Assembly (NCBI GenBank): GCA_903885555.1
Contig: CAISIV010000320.1
Location: 1-52,981, forward strand
Direction of reading: 5' to 3'
Length of the DNA stretch: 52,981 nt
Source: an uncultured Hyphomicrobiales bacterium
GTDB taxonomy: Bacteria > Pseudomonadota > Alphaproteobacteria > Rhizobiales > Xanthobacteraceae
A model generated the notes under the pieces. The model was given only the letters and a program-made list of their open reading frames with translations. It ran no database searches and was not told the origin of the DNA. Below are positions 35,415 through 44,460 of the stretch, piece by piece. Each line of letters starts with the position of its first letter. The stretch's first letter is position 1. Both the position numbers and the translations under genes were made by a program.

Positions 35415-36419
35415 CTAGCTCGTCGCCAGACCGTTTTCGGCGGCCAGCGACTTGAGCGACACGGCCGGACGCGCGCCGATATGCTGGATCACTTCGGCAG
35501 CGGCGAGCGCGCCGAGGCGGGCCGAGGTGCGATGATCCTTGCCGTGTGAGTGCCCGACCAGGAAGCCAGCGGCGAACAGATCGCCCGCGCCGGTCACATC
35601 GACCACCTTCTCGATCGGCATGGCCTGCACCGCTTCGACGCCGTCGCGCGTGATCACGACGCAACCCTTTTCGCTGCGGGTCACCACGGCGAGCTTGGCT
35701 TCGCTGCGCATCTGCTTTGCCGCCGTATCGAAGTCGGCGGTTTCGTAGAGGCTGAGCAATTCGCTTTCATTGGCGAACACGATGTCGACGGTGCCCTTGC
35801 GGATCAGGTCAAGAAATTCCGCGCGGTAGCGGCTGACGCAGAATGCATCCGACAAGGTCAACGCCACTTTGCGATTGGATTTGTGCGCGATCTCGGCGGC
35901 CTTGACGAAGGCGGCCTTGGCGTGCGGCGGATCCCACAAATAGCCTTCGAGATAGATCACCGCCGAAGCCGCAATCGTCGCCTCGTCGATGTCCTTTGGA
36001 TGCAGATCCTGCGCGGCGCCGAGAAAAGTATTCATGGTCCGCTCGCCATCGGGCGTCACCATGATGTAGCAGCGCGCGGTCGACGGCCCGTCGGATGCCG
36101 GCGGCGTGTCGAAGCCGACGCGGGCGGCGCGAATGTCATGGGTGAAGGCGCGGCCGAGTTCGTCGTTCTTGACCTTGCCGACGAAGGCGGCGCGACCACC
36201 GAACGAGGCGACGCCAACGATGGTATTGGCCGCCGAGCCCCCTGAGCTTTCCGTGGCCGAGCCCATGGCATCGTAAATCTTTTTGGCGCGCGCCTCGTCG
36301 ATCAGGGCCATGGCGCCTTTGTTCATGCCGTGGGCGACCAGAAAATCGTCCTCGGCGCGGGCGATAACGTCGACAATGGCGTTACCGATGCCGAGCACGT
36401 CGTAGCGGGAAGCAGTCAT
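35415..36419 (-). CDS. adenosine kinase-type PfkB sugar kinase
   Basis: A 334-residue PfkB-family kinase. The N-terminal Y-D-V-L-G-I-G-N-A-I-V-D-V, S-G-G-S-A-A-N-T near residue 60 (family signature 1) and D-V-T-G-A-G-D-L-F-A-A-G-F-L near 285 (signature 2, containing the catalytic Asp) are intact. Homologues in alphaproteobacteria are annotated as adenosine kinase, phosphorylating adenosine to AMP for purine salvage; related sugars cannot be excluded. It is divergent from trpS across a 167-bp gap. Confidence 0.9.
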   Translation of the reverse strand: MTASRYDVLGIGNAIVDVIARAEDDFLVAHGMNKGAMALIDEARAKKIYDAMGSATESSGGSAANTIVGVASFGGRAAFVGKVKNDELGRAFTHDIRAARVGFDTPPASDGPSTARCYIMVTPDGERTMNTFLGAAQDLHPKDIDEATIAASAVIYLEGYLWDPPHAKAAFVKAAEIAHKSNRKVALTLSDAFCVSRYRAEFLDLIRKGTVDIVFANESELLSLYETADFDTAAKQMRSEAKLAVVTRSEKGCVVITRDGVEAVQAMPIEKVVDVTGAGDLFAAGFLVGHSHGKDHRTSARLGALAAAEVIQHIGARPAVSLKSLAAENGLATS

Positions 36420-36586
36420 GAGAACCTCTGGGTGGGACCGGCACTATAACCACCGGGAAAGCCGAGGCAATGCGGGAAAACCGGAACTAAAGACGGAAGC
36501 TCTTGCCGAGCGCCGGTCCGGCATGGCATTGCACGGCCCACGAATTGGCTCATGCCACAGTTTACTGGCGCTCAAGAGGTACTGCG

Positions 36587-37621
36587 ATGGCGTTCAAGGA
36601 ACGCGTATTTTCCGGCGTGCAGCCGACCGGCAATCTGCACCTCGGCAATTACCTCGGCGCGATCACCAAGTTCGTCGCGCTGCAGGACAATTATGACTGC
36701 ATTTATTGCGTGGTCGATCTGCACGCCATCACGGTATGGCAGGATCCGCCCGAACTGACGCGCACCATCCGCGAAGTAACGGCAGCTTTTCTGGCCTGCG
36801 GCATCGATCCGAAGAAGCAGATTATCTTCAACCAGAGCCAGGTCGCCGAACACGCCGAGCTGGCCTGGATATTCAACTGCGTCGCGCGGCTGGGCTGGCT
36901 CAACCGCATGACCCAGTTCAAGGAGAAAGCCGGCAAGGACCGCGAGAATGTCTCGGTCGGTCTTTACGCCTATCCGAACCTGATGGCCGCCGACATTCTG
37001 GTCTATCGCGCCACCCACGTACCGGTCGGCGAAGATCAGAAGCAGCACCTCGAACTGTCGCGCGACATCGCGCAGAAGTTCAATGTCGACTTTGCGCAGT
37101 CGATCCATGCGCATGGCTACGGCGAGGCATTCTTCCCGCAACCGGAACCGCTGATCCAGGGACCGGCGACGCGTGTGATGTCGTTGCGCGACGGTTCGAA
37201 AAAAATGTCGAAGTCGGAACCATCCGATTACTCCCGCATCAATCTCACCGACGACGCCGACACCATCGCGCAGAAAGTCCGCAAGGCTAAAACCGATCCG
37301 GAACCGCTGCCGAGCGAAGAAGAAGGACTGAAGCCGCGGCCTGAAGCCGACAATCTGGTCGGCATCTACGCCGCGCTCAAAGGCGTCAGCAAAGCCGACG
37401 TGCTGCGCGAATTCGGCGGTTCGCAATTTTCGGCGTTCAAAATGGCATTGGTCGATCTGTCGGTCGCAAAGCTCGGCCCGATCGGTTCCGAAATGAAAAA
37501 GCTGGTGCAGGATCCGGTCTACATCGACTCGATTCTGGCCGACGGGTCCCAACGTGCGCAAACGATCGCCGCCGAAACCATGAAGGCGGTCAAGGACATC
37601 GTCGGCTTCGTGCGGCGTTAA
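36587..37621 (+). CDS. trpS: tryptophanyl-tRNA synthetase
   Basis: A 344-residue class I synthetase charging tRNA-Trp. The HIGH-equivalent is T-G-N-L-H-L-G-N-Y (about 12-20) and the K-M-S-K-S loop is K-K-M-S-K-S-E near 205. [13 protein letters not shown] near 147 is the Trp/ATP pocket motif of TrpS. The ATG at 36587 has AAGAGGT upstream; the longer frame to 36503 is unconserved. A single gene copy of standard size. Confidence 0.97.
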   Translation: MAFKERVFSGVQPTGNLHLGNYLGAITKFVALQDNYDCIYCVVDLHAITVWQDPPELTRTIREVTAAFLACGIDPKKQIIFNQSQVAEHAELAWIFNCVARLGWLNRMTQFKEKAGKDRENVSVGLYAYPNLMAADILVYRATHVPVGEDQKQHLELSRDIAQKFNVDFAQSIHAHGYGEAFFPQPEPLIQGPATRVMSLRDGSKKMSKSEPSDYSRINLTDDADTIAQKVRKAKTDPEPLPSEEEGLKPRPEADNLVGIYAALKGVSKADVLREFGGSQFSAFKMALVDLSVAKLGPIGSEMKKLVQDPVYIDSILADGSQRAQTIAAETMKAVKDIVGFVRR

Positions 37622-37679
37622 TTCCGCGTAACGCAGCCGCAGTCTTGTCGGCGCGCCATCCGGCGTGCCAACATTCGGC

Positions 37680-38177
37680 ATGAGCAACAAACGCCGTAGC
37701 TTCGAGGCCGGTCACAAGCGCAAATATCTGGTTGTGATCGACGATACCGAGGAATGCGAGCGCGCGGTCTATTGGGCCGCCAAGCGGGCCGGCCGCACCG
37801 CTTCGCAAATCGTCATGCTGCGCGTCATCGAAACCGCCGAACGCAATCAGCAATGGCTCGGCGTCGCCGACATCATGCAGGCCGAAGCGATGGAAGCGGC
37901 CAATGCCGTACTCGATAAATTCTGCGCGCGGTCCCGGGCCGTGGCCGACAACATCGCCCCCGACCGGGTCATCCGCGAAGGCGGCACCACCGATCAGATC
38001 ATCAAACTGATCGACGAGGACGCCGATATCGGAATTCTCGTATTGGCGGCCGATACCGGCAAAGAAGGCCCCGGTCCCTTGATCACCAATCTGGCCAAGA
38101 CCGCGGGGCAGTTCCCGATCCCGGTGGCGATCATTCCGGGACATCTGAGCGACGAAGACATCGATGCGATGTCGTAA
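37680..38177 (+). CDS. universal stress protein (UspA) family
   Basis: A 165-residue single Usp domain beginning M-S-N-K-R-R-S-F with K-Y-L-V-V-I-D-D-T-E-E-C near residue 18. The C-terminal region has D-I-G-I-L-V-L-A-A-D-T-G and P-V-A-I-I-P-G. The ATP-binding G-x2-G-x9-G-(S/T) motif is not clearly formed, so it may be of the non-nucleotide-binding class. The ATG at 37680 is preferred over a GTG at 37665; neither has a strong ribosome-binding site. It lies 58 bp after trpS and about 100 bp before the nfuA-like gene. Confidence 0.88.
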   Translation: MSNKRRSFEAGHKRKYLVVIDDTEECERAVYWAAKRAGRTASQIVMLRVIETAERNQQWLGVADIMQAEAMEAANAVLDKFCARSRAVADNIAPDRVIREGGTTDQIIKLIDEDADIGILVLAADTGKEGPGPLITNLAKTAGQFPIPVAIIPGHLSDEDIDAMS

Positions 38178-38198
38178 ATGCAGGCTTTTTGCTGCCGG

Positions 38199-38219
38199 TT
38201 GACCTTGCGCCACGCAAGG
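38199..38219 (+). promoter_or_regulatory. palindrome overlapping a -35-like box upstream of nfuA-like gene
   Basis: CCTTGCG-CCA-CGCAAGG (38203-38219) is a perfect 7-bp inverted repeat overlapping a TTGACC (38199-38204) that could be a -35 element. It lies 60-80 bp before the ATG of the Fe-S scaffold gene, where an iron or Fe-S responsive operator would be plausible. Confidence 0.4.
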
Positions 38220-38278
38220 CCCATTTATCCAGTATAGCTGTGCAACCCGCGGGCCTTTAACCCGTCAGGAGCAAACCG

Positions 38279-38839
38279 ATGTTTATTCAGACCGAAGCCA
38301 CGCCGAATCCGGCGACGTTGAAATTCCTGCCCGGGCGTCCCGTGCTCGATACCGGCACCCTCGACATGCCGACCAAGGACGCTGCCAGACAATCGCCGCT
38401 GGCGTGGCGGCTGTTCGACATTCCGAATGTCGCCGGCGTGATGTTCGGCTCCGACTTCATCTCCGTGACCAAGAGCGATGGTGAGTGGCCGCAGATCAAA
38501 CCGGCGGTTCTCGGTGTCATCATGGAACACTTCGTGTCCGGCGCCCCGCTGGTGGCAGCCGATACGCCTGCCCGCGCTGAAGAAAGCGACGAGTTCTTCG
38601 AAGAAAAGGATGCCGAGACGGTCGCGACCATCAAGGACCTGATCGAGACCCGCGTGCGCCCGGCGGTAGCCGGCGACGGTGGCGACATCACCTTCAAGGG
38701 CTACAGGGAAGGCATCGTCTTCCTGCAGATGAAGGGCGCTTGTTCGGGTTGCCCGTCCTCGACGGCCACGCTGCAGCACGGCATTCAGAACCTGCTGAAG
38801 CATTTTGTGCCGGAAGTGGTGGAAATCCGTCCGGTTTAA
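38279..38839 (+). CDS. NifU/NfuA-like Fe-S cluster carrier protein
   Basis: A 186-residue protein with an N-terminal Nfu_N domain (1-88; M-F-I-Q-T-E-A-T-P-N-P-A-T-L-K-F) and a C-terminal NifU-type domain (about 112-180). The latter carries the cluster-binding C155-S-G-C158 in K-G-A-C-S-G-C-P-S-S-T. Such proteins carry and deliver 4Fe-4S clusters to apoproteins; MiaB, encoded 3 kb downstream, is a known type of client. CAGGAGC precedes the ATG. Standard length; all key residues are present. Confidence 0.95.
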   Translation: MFIQTEATPNPATLKFLPGRPVLDTGTLDMPTKDAARQSPLAWRLFDIPNVAGVMFGSDFISVTKSDGEWPQIKPAVLGVIMEHFVSGAPLVAADTPARAEESDEFFEEKDAETVATIKDLIETRVRPAVAGDGGDITFKGYREGIVFLQMKGACSGCPSSTATLQHGIQNLLKHFVPEVVEIRPV

Positions 38840-38887
38840 GTTCTGCACCCCAGCGTCATTCTTCCGCCGGGGTGCTAGACTGCCCAC

Positions 38888-39571
38888 ATGCGCATTCTCG
38901 CCATCGACACCGCACTTGAGGCCTGCTCGGCCGCCGTGCTCGACACCGAGAGCGCGGCCACGGCCGTTTATGAATCTCTGCCGATGGTGCGCGGCCACGC
39001 CGAGGCGTTGATCCCGCTGATTGCGCGCGTGCTCGATCGTGCCGAATTCAACTTCAGCGACATCGACCGCATTGCGGTCACCACCGGACCCGGCAGCTTC
39101 ACCGGTTTGCGTGTTGGTATTTCCGCGGCCCGCGGCATCGCACTGGCAACCGGCAAACCCGCTGTTGGTCTGTCGACACTCGCGGCCTATGCGGCGCCTT
39201 TGATCGCCGTCAAAGACCCGACGGCGGTGGTGGCTGTGGTCGATGCGCGCCACGATCATGTGTACATGCAAGTTTTTGCGCCCGGCGGCCGCACGCTGGT
39301 TTCGGCGCGGCTGGTGCCTATGCGCGAAGCCTTGCGGTTTGCCGCGACCGGCGCGCCGCGCCTGATCGGCACCGGTGCAAAATTATTGGCAGCGGCGTGG
39401 CCACCGGCCGAGCGGCCGCCAAGTTCGGTCGATCCGCTCGGCGCGCCCGACATCAACTGGGTTGCCCGGCTGGGCCTGGCCGCCGACGACACCGGTGACC
39501 CGCCGAAGCCGTTTTATCTGCGCGCGCCCGACGCGCAGCCGCAAAACGCGGCGCAACTGGCACGCCGATGA
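38888..39571 (+). CDS. tsaB: tRNA threonylcarbamoyladenosine synthesis protein TsaB
   Basis: A 227-residue protein of the ASKHA-like TsaB family. It opens M-R-I-L-A-I-D-T-A-L-E-A-C-S-A-A-V and has T-G-P-G-S-F-T-G-L-R-V-G near residue 71. TsaB is the scaffold partner of TsaD and TsaE in making the t6A base of ANN-decoding tRNAs. It overlaps rimI by four bases (ATGA), the usual tsaB-rimI arrangement, so the two are co-translated. Confidence 0.95.
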   Translation: MRILAIDTALEACSAAVLDTESAATAVYESLPMVRGHAEALIPLIARVLDRAEFNFSDIDRIAVTTGPGSFTGLRVGISAARGIALATGKPAVGLSTLAAYAAPLIAVKDPTAVVAVVDARHDHVYMQVFAPGGRTLVSARLVPMREALRFAATGAPRLIGTGAKLLAAAWPPAERPPSSVDPLGAPDINWVARLGLAADDTGDPPKPFYLRAPDAQPQNAAQLARR

Positions 39572-40053
39572 TCGGCTTTCTGCGCAGCCTGTTTTTGGGC
39601 GGCGAGCCTATCCTGTCCGAAGCCAATGCCCGCGATGCCGCTGCGATCGCCCCGCTGCATGCCGCCTCGTTCCGGCGCGGCTGGAGCGAGCCGGAAGTCG
39701 AAACCTTGCTGCTCGACCGCCATGTCGTTGCGCATCGCGCACTGGCTGGCCGCACGCTGGTCGGTTTCATCATGTCGCGGCAGGTCGAGGACGAAGCGGA
39801 AATCCTGTCGGTTGCGGTGGCCGGCGCCAAGCGGGGACGCGGGCTCGCCCGCGAACTGCTGACGCTGCATCTGCGGCGGCTGGCGGGGTTGGGCGCCCGC
39901 ACGGTGTTTCTGGAAGTCGACGAGAATAATAAACCTGCGATCCGGCTCTATGAGCGGGCCGGATTTCATGAAATATCGCGCCGGCCCAATTATTACGCCG
40001 CGCCGGGGGCCAAACCCGCAGCGGCGCTGGTATTGCGCCGCGATCTGGCGTGA
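39568..40053 (+). CDS. rimI: ribosomal protein S18-alanine N-acetyltransferase RimI-like
   Basis: A 161-residue GNAT acetyltransferase. The acetyl-CoA pyrophosphate-binding motif appears as K-R-G-R-G-L-A-R-E-L-L near residue 91, followed by F-L-E-V-D-E-N-N-K-P-A-I-R-L-Y-E-R-A-G-F, the classic RimI segment. RimI acetylates the N-terminus of S18 and some other proteins. Translationally coupled to tsaB and followed after 42 bp by the Fur-family gene. Confidence 0.92.
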   Translation: MIGFLRSLFLGGEPILSEANARDAAAIAPLHAASFRRGWSEPEVETLLLDRHVVAHRALAGRTLVGFIMSRQVEDEAEILSVAVAGAKRGRGLARELLTLHLRRLAGLGARTVFLEVDENNKPAIRLYERAGFHEISRRPNYYAAPGAKPAAALVLRRDLA

Positions 40054-40095
40054 CAGGGGATCGCCCCCAGAATCCCCCTTTGTCCGGAATATGAT

Positions 40096-40578
40096 ATGAG
40101 TGCGGGAGCAGGAGAAAAACGACACGTGGCAGCCCCGGAAAAACGCAGTTCCGAAAAACGAGACATCGAAGCCCTGTGCTCCGCCAAGGGCATGCGGATG
40201 ACCGAGCAGCGCCGCGTCATCGCGCGCGTGCTGGCGTCGTCCGATGACCACCCTGATGTGGAAGAACTCTATCGCCGCTGCGTCAAGGTCGACGACCGCA
40301 TCTCGATTTCCACGGTCTACCGGACGGTGCGGCTGTTCGAGGATTCCGGCATCATCGAGCGCCACGATTTCCGCGAAGGCCGCGCCCGCTACGAAACCGC
40401 GCCGGAAGCCCACCACGACCATCTGATCAACCTGCGCAGTGGCGAAGTGATCGAGTTTCAGTCCGAAGAGATCGAGCAGTTGCAAGCGGAAGTCGCGCGC
40501 AGGCTTGGCTACAAACTGGTCGATCATCGCCTCGAGCTGTACGCCGTGCCGCTCACCGATGAGAAAAAGAAAAGCTGA
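40096..40578 (+). CDS. fur: Fur-family metalloregulator (Fur/Mur)
   Basis: A 160-residue winged-helix metal regulator. The DNA-binding half has G-M-R-M-T-E-Q-R-R-V-I near residue 32 and S-I-S-T-V-Y-R-T-V-R-L-F-E near 71. The metal site has H-H-D-H-L-I-N near 112 and the C-terminal half E-L-Y-A-V-P-L. The Cys-x2-Cys zinc pair of E. coli Fur is replaced (I-N-L-R-S-G-E), as in rhizobial Fur proteins that act as the manganese regulator Mur. Manganese or iron sensing cannot be separated here. Its TGA overlaps the plsC ATG by one base. Confidence 0.93.
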   Translation: MSAGAGEKRHVAAPEKRSSEKRDIEALCSAKGMRMTEQRRVIARVLASSDDHPDVEELYRRCVKVDDRISISTVYRTVRLFEDSGIIERHDFREGRARYETAPEAHHDHLINLRSGEVIEFQSEEIEQLQAEVARRLGYKLVDHRLELYAVPLTDEKKKS

Positions 40579-41375
40579 TGCGCGGTCTTTTTGTCGCGGC
40601 GTTATTTTTTATCATCACGCCGATGCTGATTTTCTTTCAGTGGGTGCTGCGCAAGCTCAACGCGCCCGGCTGGGGCACGATCGGCCGGCGCTACTACAGC
40701 GTACTGTGCACGGCGTTGCGCATGCGCGTGCGCGTGGTTGGCGAGCCGGTGCGCAATCGCGCGGTGTTGTTTATTTCCAATCACGTATCGTGGGCCGACA
40801 TTCTGGTGATCGGGTCGATCACTCCGATTGCCTATGTATCGAAGAGCGAAATCGGCAACTGGCCGCTGGTCGGCACCGCGGCGAAATCGCAACGCACGAT
40901 CTTCGTCGACCGCTCGCGGCGGCAACAGACCGGCGACGCCATCGCCGATATCGTCGAGCGGCTCGCCGGCGGCACGTCAGTGGTGCTGTTTGCCGAAGGC
41001 ACATCGGGCGACGGCAACCGCGTGCTGCCGTTCCGTTCGGCGCTGATCGGCGCGGTCAAGGAAGCCAGCGCCCGTGCTGAACACGGCATTCTGATTCAGC
41101 CGATGTCGATCTGCTACACGGCGCTCAACGGCATTCCGATGGGACGCCAGCATCGCCCGACCGTGGCGTGGTACGGCGACCTCGACTTCATGCCGCATAT
41201 CTCCGCCTTCATCCGGCGCGGCGCGGTCGACGCGGTGGTGACCTATGGCGAGCCGATCACGGCCGACGCCAGTTCAGATCGGAAGGTCATGACTCGGGAC
41301 CTGCAAAGTGCGGTGCGCCAGATGACGTCCGCGACCCTGCTCGGTCGCTACACGCCGGCCCGGGCGAAATCCTGA
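40578..41375 (+). CDS. plsC: 1-acyl-sn-glycerol-3-phosphate acyltransferase
   Basis: A 265-residue membrane-bound acyltransferase with an N-terminal hydrophobic helix (L-F-V-A-A-L-F-F-I-I-T-P). The catalytic H-x4-D motif is H69-V-S-W-A-D74, and F-A-E-G-T-S near residue 140 is the glycerophosphate-binding motif. It adds the second acyl chain to form phosphatidic acid; ornithine-lipid acyltransferases of the same fold (OlsA) are an alternative. Start ATG overlaps the upstream stop (TGATG). Confidence 0.92.
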   Translation: MRGLFVAALFFIITPMLIFFQWVLRKLNAPGWGTIGRRYYSVLCTALRMRVRVVGEPVRNRAVLFISNHVSWADILVIGSITPIAYVSKSEIGNWPLVGTAAKSQRTIFVDRSRRQQTGDAIADIVERLAGGTSVVLFAEGTSGDGNRVLPFRSALIGAVKEASARAEHGILIQPMSICYTALNGIPMGRQHRPTVAWYGDLDFMPHISAFIRRGAVDAVVTYGEPITADASSDRKVMTRDLQSAVRQMTSATLLGRYTPARAKS

Positions 41376-41473
41376 GCGGCGTTCCTTTTTCAGGCAAAAC
41401 GCGATAAACCGGCGTTGCCGGGCGGCCTCGGCCACCTATATAGCTGATATTGCTAGATAAAATAAGGTCCTAG

Positions 41474-42895
41474 ATGCCTGGAGCAAAGCCGGGCATGACT
41501 GAGCCAGACATGAGCAATCCGCGCAAAGTCCACGTCAAATCGTTCGGCTGCCAGATGAACGTCTACGATTCGCATCGTATGGCGGACGCGCTGGCGCCGG
41601 CGGGCTATGTCGAGACCGCGCAGATCGCCGACGCCGACCTCGTCATTCTCAACACCTGCAATATCCGCGAGAAGGCGGTCGACAAAGTCTATTCCGAAAT
41701 CGGCCGCGTCCGTGAATTCAAGGAAGCCGCTGCGAGCCAAGGCCGCGAGATGCTGATCGCGGTCGCCGGCTGCGTTGCGCAGGCCGAAGGCGAAGAGATC
41801 ACGCGGCGCGCCAGCGCGGTCGATCTCGTCGTCGGCTCGCAGAACTATCATCGCCTGCCCGGCATGATCGCGCGGCTGCGTAATGGCGGAAAAATCGTCG
41901 ACACCGAATTTCCGGTCGAAGACAAATTCGATGCGCTGGCGCAGCCGTCGCGCACGGCCATCGCCAAGCGCGGTGTAACGTCATTCGTCACCGTGCAGGA
42001 AGGCTGCGATAAATTCTGCACGTTCTGCGTGGTGCCTTATACGCGCGGAGCCGAGATTTCGCGGCCCGTGAAGAAAATCGTCGCCGACGTCGAAAAGCTT
42101 GCCGAAGCGGGCGTGCGCGAAATCACGCTGATCGGCCAGAACGTCAACGCCTATCACGGCGAAGGCGCGGATGGACGTCCGGCAACGCTCAGTGTCTTGC
42201 TGCACCGTCTCAGCGATGTGCCGGGCATCGTGCGGCTGCGTTACACCACCAGCCATCCGCTCGACATGAAGGACGATCTGATCGAAGCGCACCGCGATCT
42301 GCCGGCGCTGATGCCCTACGTCCATCTGCCGGTGCAGTCCGGCTCGGATCGCATTCTCGCGGCGATGAACCGCCGCCACACCCGCCGCCATTATCTCGAT
42401 GCCATCGCCAGGTTGCGCACCGCGCGCGGCGATCTCGTCTTCTCGTCGGATTTCATCGTCGGGTTTCCCGGCGAGACCGAACAGGATTTCCGTGACACGC
42501 TCTCGCTGGTCGAAGAGGTCGGTTATGGCGGCGCCTACAGTTTCAGCTATTCGCCGCGGCCCGGCACGCCGGCCGCCGATATGGAAAATCAGGTTCCCGC
42601 GGCCGAAAGCCATGAACGGCTGCTGCGCCTGCAGGCCCTGATTACCCAGCAATGGCAGGCATTTAACGCTAGTTCGGTCGGCCGCACCGTTGACGTCCTG
42701 CTGGAAAAACCCGGCCGCGTCACTGGGCAACTGGTCGGCAAAACCCCATATTTGCAAACAGTACAGGTCATGGCGCGGCCTGAACTGATCGGGAAGGTCT
42801 TGCCGGTGGCGATTACCGGTACCGGAACCAACACGCTGTTCGGCGAATTTGCCGGCCAGCCCCATGCGCCGGAACTGGCGTCGGCAGGAGCTTGA
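41474..42895 (+). CDS. miaB: tRNA-2-methylthio-N6-isopentenyladenosine methylthiotransferase MiaB
   Basis: A 473-residue radical-SAM enzyme. The N-terminal UPF0004 domain carries three cluster cysteines (C26 in F-G-C-Q-M-N, C62 in N-T-C-N-I-R, C100 in A-G-C-V-A-Q). The radical-SAM motif is C178-x3-C182-x2-C185, and a TRAM domain closes the protein. It methylthiolates position 37 of tRNAs reading UNN codons. The ATG at 41474 has TAAGGTCC upstream; an internal ATG at 41510 also precedes the conserved start. A 98-bp gap separates it from plsC. phoH overlaps its stop. Confidence 0.97.
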   Translation: MPGAKPGMTEPDMSNPRKVHVKSFGCQMNVYDSHRMADALAPAGYVETAQIADADLVILNTCNIREKAVDKVYSEIGRVREFKEAAASQGREMLIAVAGCVAQAEGEEITRRASAVDLVVGSQNYHRLPGMIARLRNGGKIVDTEFPVEDKFDALAQPSRTAIAKRGVTSFVTVQEGCDKFCTFCVVPYTRGAEISRPVKKIVADVEKLAEAGVREITLIGQNVNAYHGEGADGRPATLSVLLHRLSDVPGIVRLRYTTSHPLDMKDDLIEAHRDLPALMPYVHLPVQSGSDRILAAMNRRHTRRHYLDAIARLRTARGDLVFSSDFIVGFPGETEQDFRDTLSLVEEVGYGGAYSFSYSPRPGTPAADMENQVPAAESHERLLRLQALITQQWQAFNASSVGRTVDVLLEKPGRVTGQLVGKTPYLQTVQVMARPELIGKVLPVAITGTGTNTLFGEFAGQPHAPELASAGA

Positions 42896-43950
42896 GCACC
42901 ACCTTGCGCACTTCGGATCCTGTGATTCCGGCCGCCGCCGCCTCGGAAGAGACGGCGACCACGCAGATTGTGCTCGCGTTCGAGGACAACAAGCTCGCCT
43001 CGGTGCTGTTCGGCCAGTACGGGCAGAACCTCGCGCTGATCGAACGGCGTCTTGGCGTCGTCGCCGAGCAGCGCGGCAATCATGTCACCATCAACGGTTC
43101 GCGCGGCGCCTGCGAACAGGCGCGGCATGTGCTCGAAGGCCTGTACGAAAACCTGAAGCGCGGTCATGAACTCTCATCGGGCGATGTCGAGGGCGCGATC
43201 CGCCAGGCTATCGCGCAGGGCTCGCTATTCGATTTCGATCCGGCGAGCGGACGCGGCGCTTTCGAGGAAATCAATCTGCGCAAGCGGCCGGTACGCGCGC
43301 GCACCGAGGCGCAGAGCGCCTACATCCGGGCGCTCAAGCGCCATTCATTGATTTTCGGCACCGGCCCTGCCGGTACCGGCAAGACCTGGCTCGCCGTGGC
43401 GCAAGCCATCCAGATGTTCGAGCGCAAGGAAGTCGACCGTATCATCCTGTCGCGCCCCGCGGTCGAAGCCGGTGAACGGCTCGGCTTTTTGCCCGGCGAC
43501 ATGCGCGAGAAGGTCGACCCATACTTGCGTCCGATCTACGACGCGCTGCACGACCTGATGGACATTCGTGTTGTCGAGCGTGCGATGGAAAGCGGCGACA
43601 TCGAAATTGCGCCGCTCGCCTTCATGCGCGGCCGCACGCTGTCGAACGCCTGCGTCATCCTCGACGAAGCGCAGAACACGACATCGATGCAGATGAAGAT
43701 GTTTCTGACGCGTCTTGGCGAGAACAGCCGTATGATCGTCACCGGCGATCCGAGTCAGGTCGACTTGCCCAACGGCCAGCCGTCGGGGCTTGCCGAAGCG
43801 GTACGCCTGCTCGACGGCATCGAAGGAATCGGCCACGTCGCGTTCAGTGCGCAGGACGTGGTCCGTCACGAACTTGTTGGACGAATCGTTGAAGCCTACG
43901 ACCGTGCCGGCGCCAAGAGCGACAGCAAAAGTGGCGGGGACAGAAAATGA
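42892..43950 (+). CDS. phoH: PhoH-family ATPase
   Basis: A 352-residue P-loop protein (PhoL/YbeZ type). Walker A is G-P-A-G-T-G-K-T-W near residue 160, and C-V-I-L-D-E-A-Q-N is Walker B near 255. The N-terminal region (about 25-95) resembles a KH-like RNA-binding domain. PhoH-like ATPases partner with YbeY, encoded next, in rRNA processing. The likely start is TTG at 42892, which overlaps the miaB stop (TTGA); there is no nearby ATG before the conserved N-terminus. Confidence 0.95.
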   Translation: MSTTLRTSDPVIPAAAASEETATTQIVLAFEDNKLASVLFGQYGQNLALIERRLGVVAEQRGNHVTINGSRGACEQARHVLEGLYENLKRGHELSSGDVEGAIRQAIAQGSLFDFDPASGRGAFEEINLRKRPVRARTEAQSAYIRALKRHSLIFGTGPAGTGKTWLAVAQAIQMFERKEVDRIILSRPAVEAGERLGFLPGDMREKVDPYLRPIYDALHDLMDIRVVERAMESGDIEIAPLAFMRGRTLSNACVILDEAQNTTSMQMKMFLTRLGENSRMIVTGDPSQVDLPNGQPSGLAEAVRLLDGIEGIGHVAFSAQDVVRHELVGRIVEAYDRAGAKSDSKSGGDRK

Positions 43951-44456
43951 CACCGGCCCTGAAACGGCGCGACGCTGCGCCGTCGGTGGACATTCAGGTT
44001 GCGTCGCCTCACTGGGATGCCCAGCCGTTGGCCGAGCAGACCGTGCGCGATGCGATTGCAGCCGCCGCAGCAGCGCTTGTCGCCGGAAACGGCGAAGTCA
44101 GCGTCGTACTGACGGACGACGATGCGATCCGCACCCTCAATCGCGACTGGCGCAAGATCGACAAGCCGACCAACGTACTGTCCTTTCCGGCACCCGCCAC
44201 CGCCGGCGCTGAAAAGATGTTCGGGGATATCGTCATCGCCTATGAGACCCTGGCGCGCGAATGCGATGAGGAAGACCGGATTTTCCTGCATCACCTGAGC
44301 CATCTGACGGTGCATGGTTTTCTGCACCTCATCGGCTACGATCACCAGACTGATTCCGACGCCGACGCCATGGAAGCGCTTGAAAGCAAAATCATGATCG
44401 CCCTGAAACTGCCCGACCCTTATCTTGGGCGCGATCTTCTACGCGGCGGCGCCTGA
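43947..44456 (+). CDS. ybeY: endoribonuclease YbeY (rRNA maturation factor)
   Basis: A 169-residue UPF0054 protein. Its metal-binding signature H-G-F-L-H-L-I-G-Y-D-H near residues 118-128 is complete and is preceded by L-N-R-D-W-R-K-I-D-K-P-T-N-V-L-S-F. YbeY matures 16S rRNA ends and takes part in ribosome quality control. Overlaps phoH by four bases (ATGA), matching the conserved phoH-ybeY-corC-lnt order. Only 4 bp separate it from the next gene. Confidence 0.96.
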   Translation: MTPALKRRDAAPSVDIQVASPHWDAQPLAEQTVRDAIAAAAAALVAGNGEVSVVLTDDDAIRTLNRDWRKIDKPTNVLSFPAPATAGAEKMFGDIVIAYETLARECDEEDRIFLHHLSHLTVHGFLHLIGYDHQTDSDADAMEALESKIMIALKLPDPYLGRDLLRGGA

Positions 44457-44460
44457 CCCC

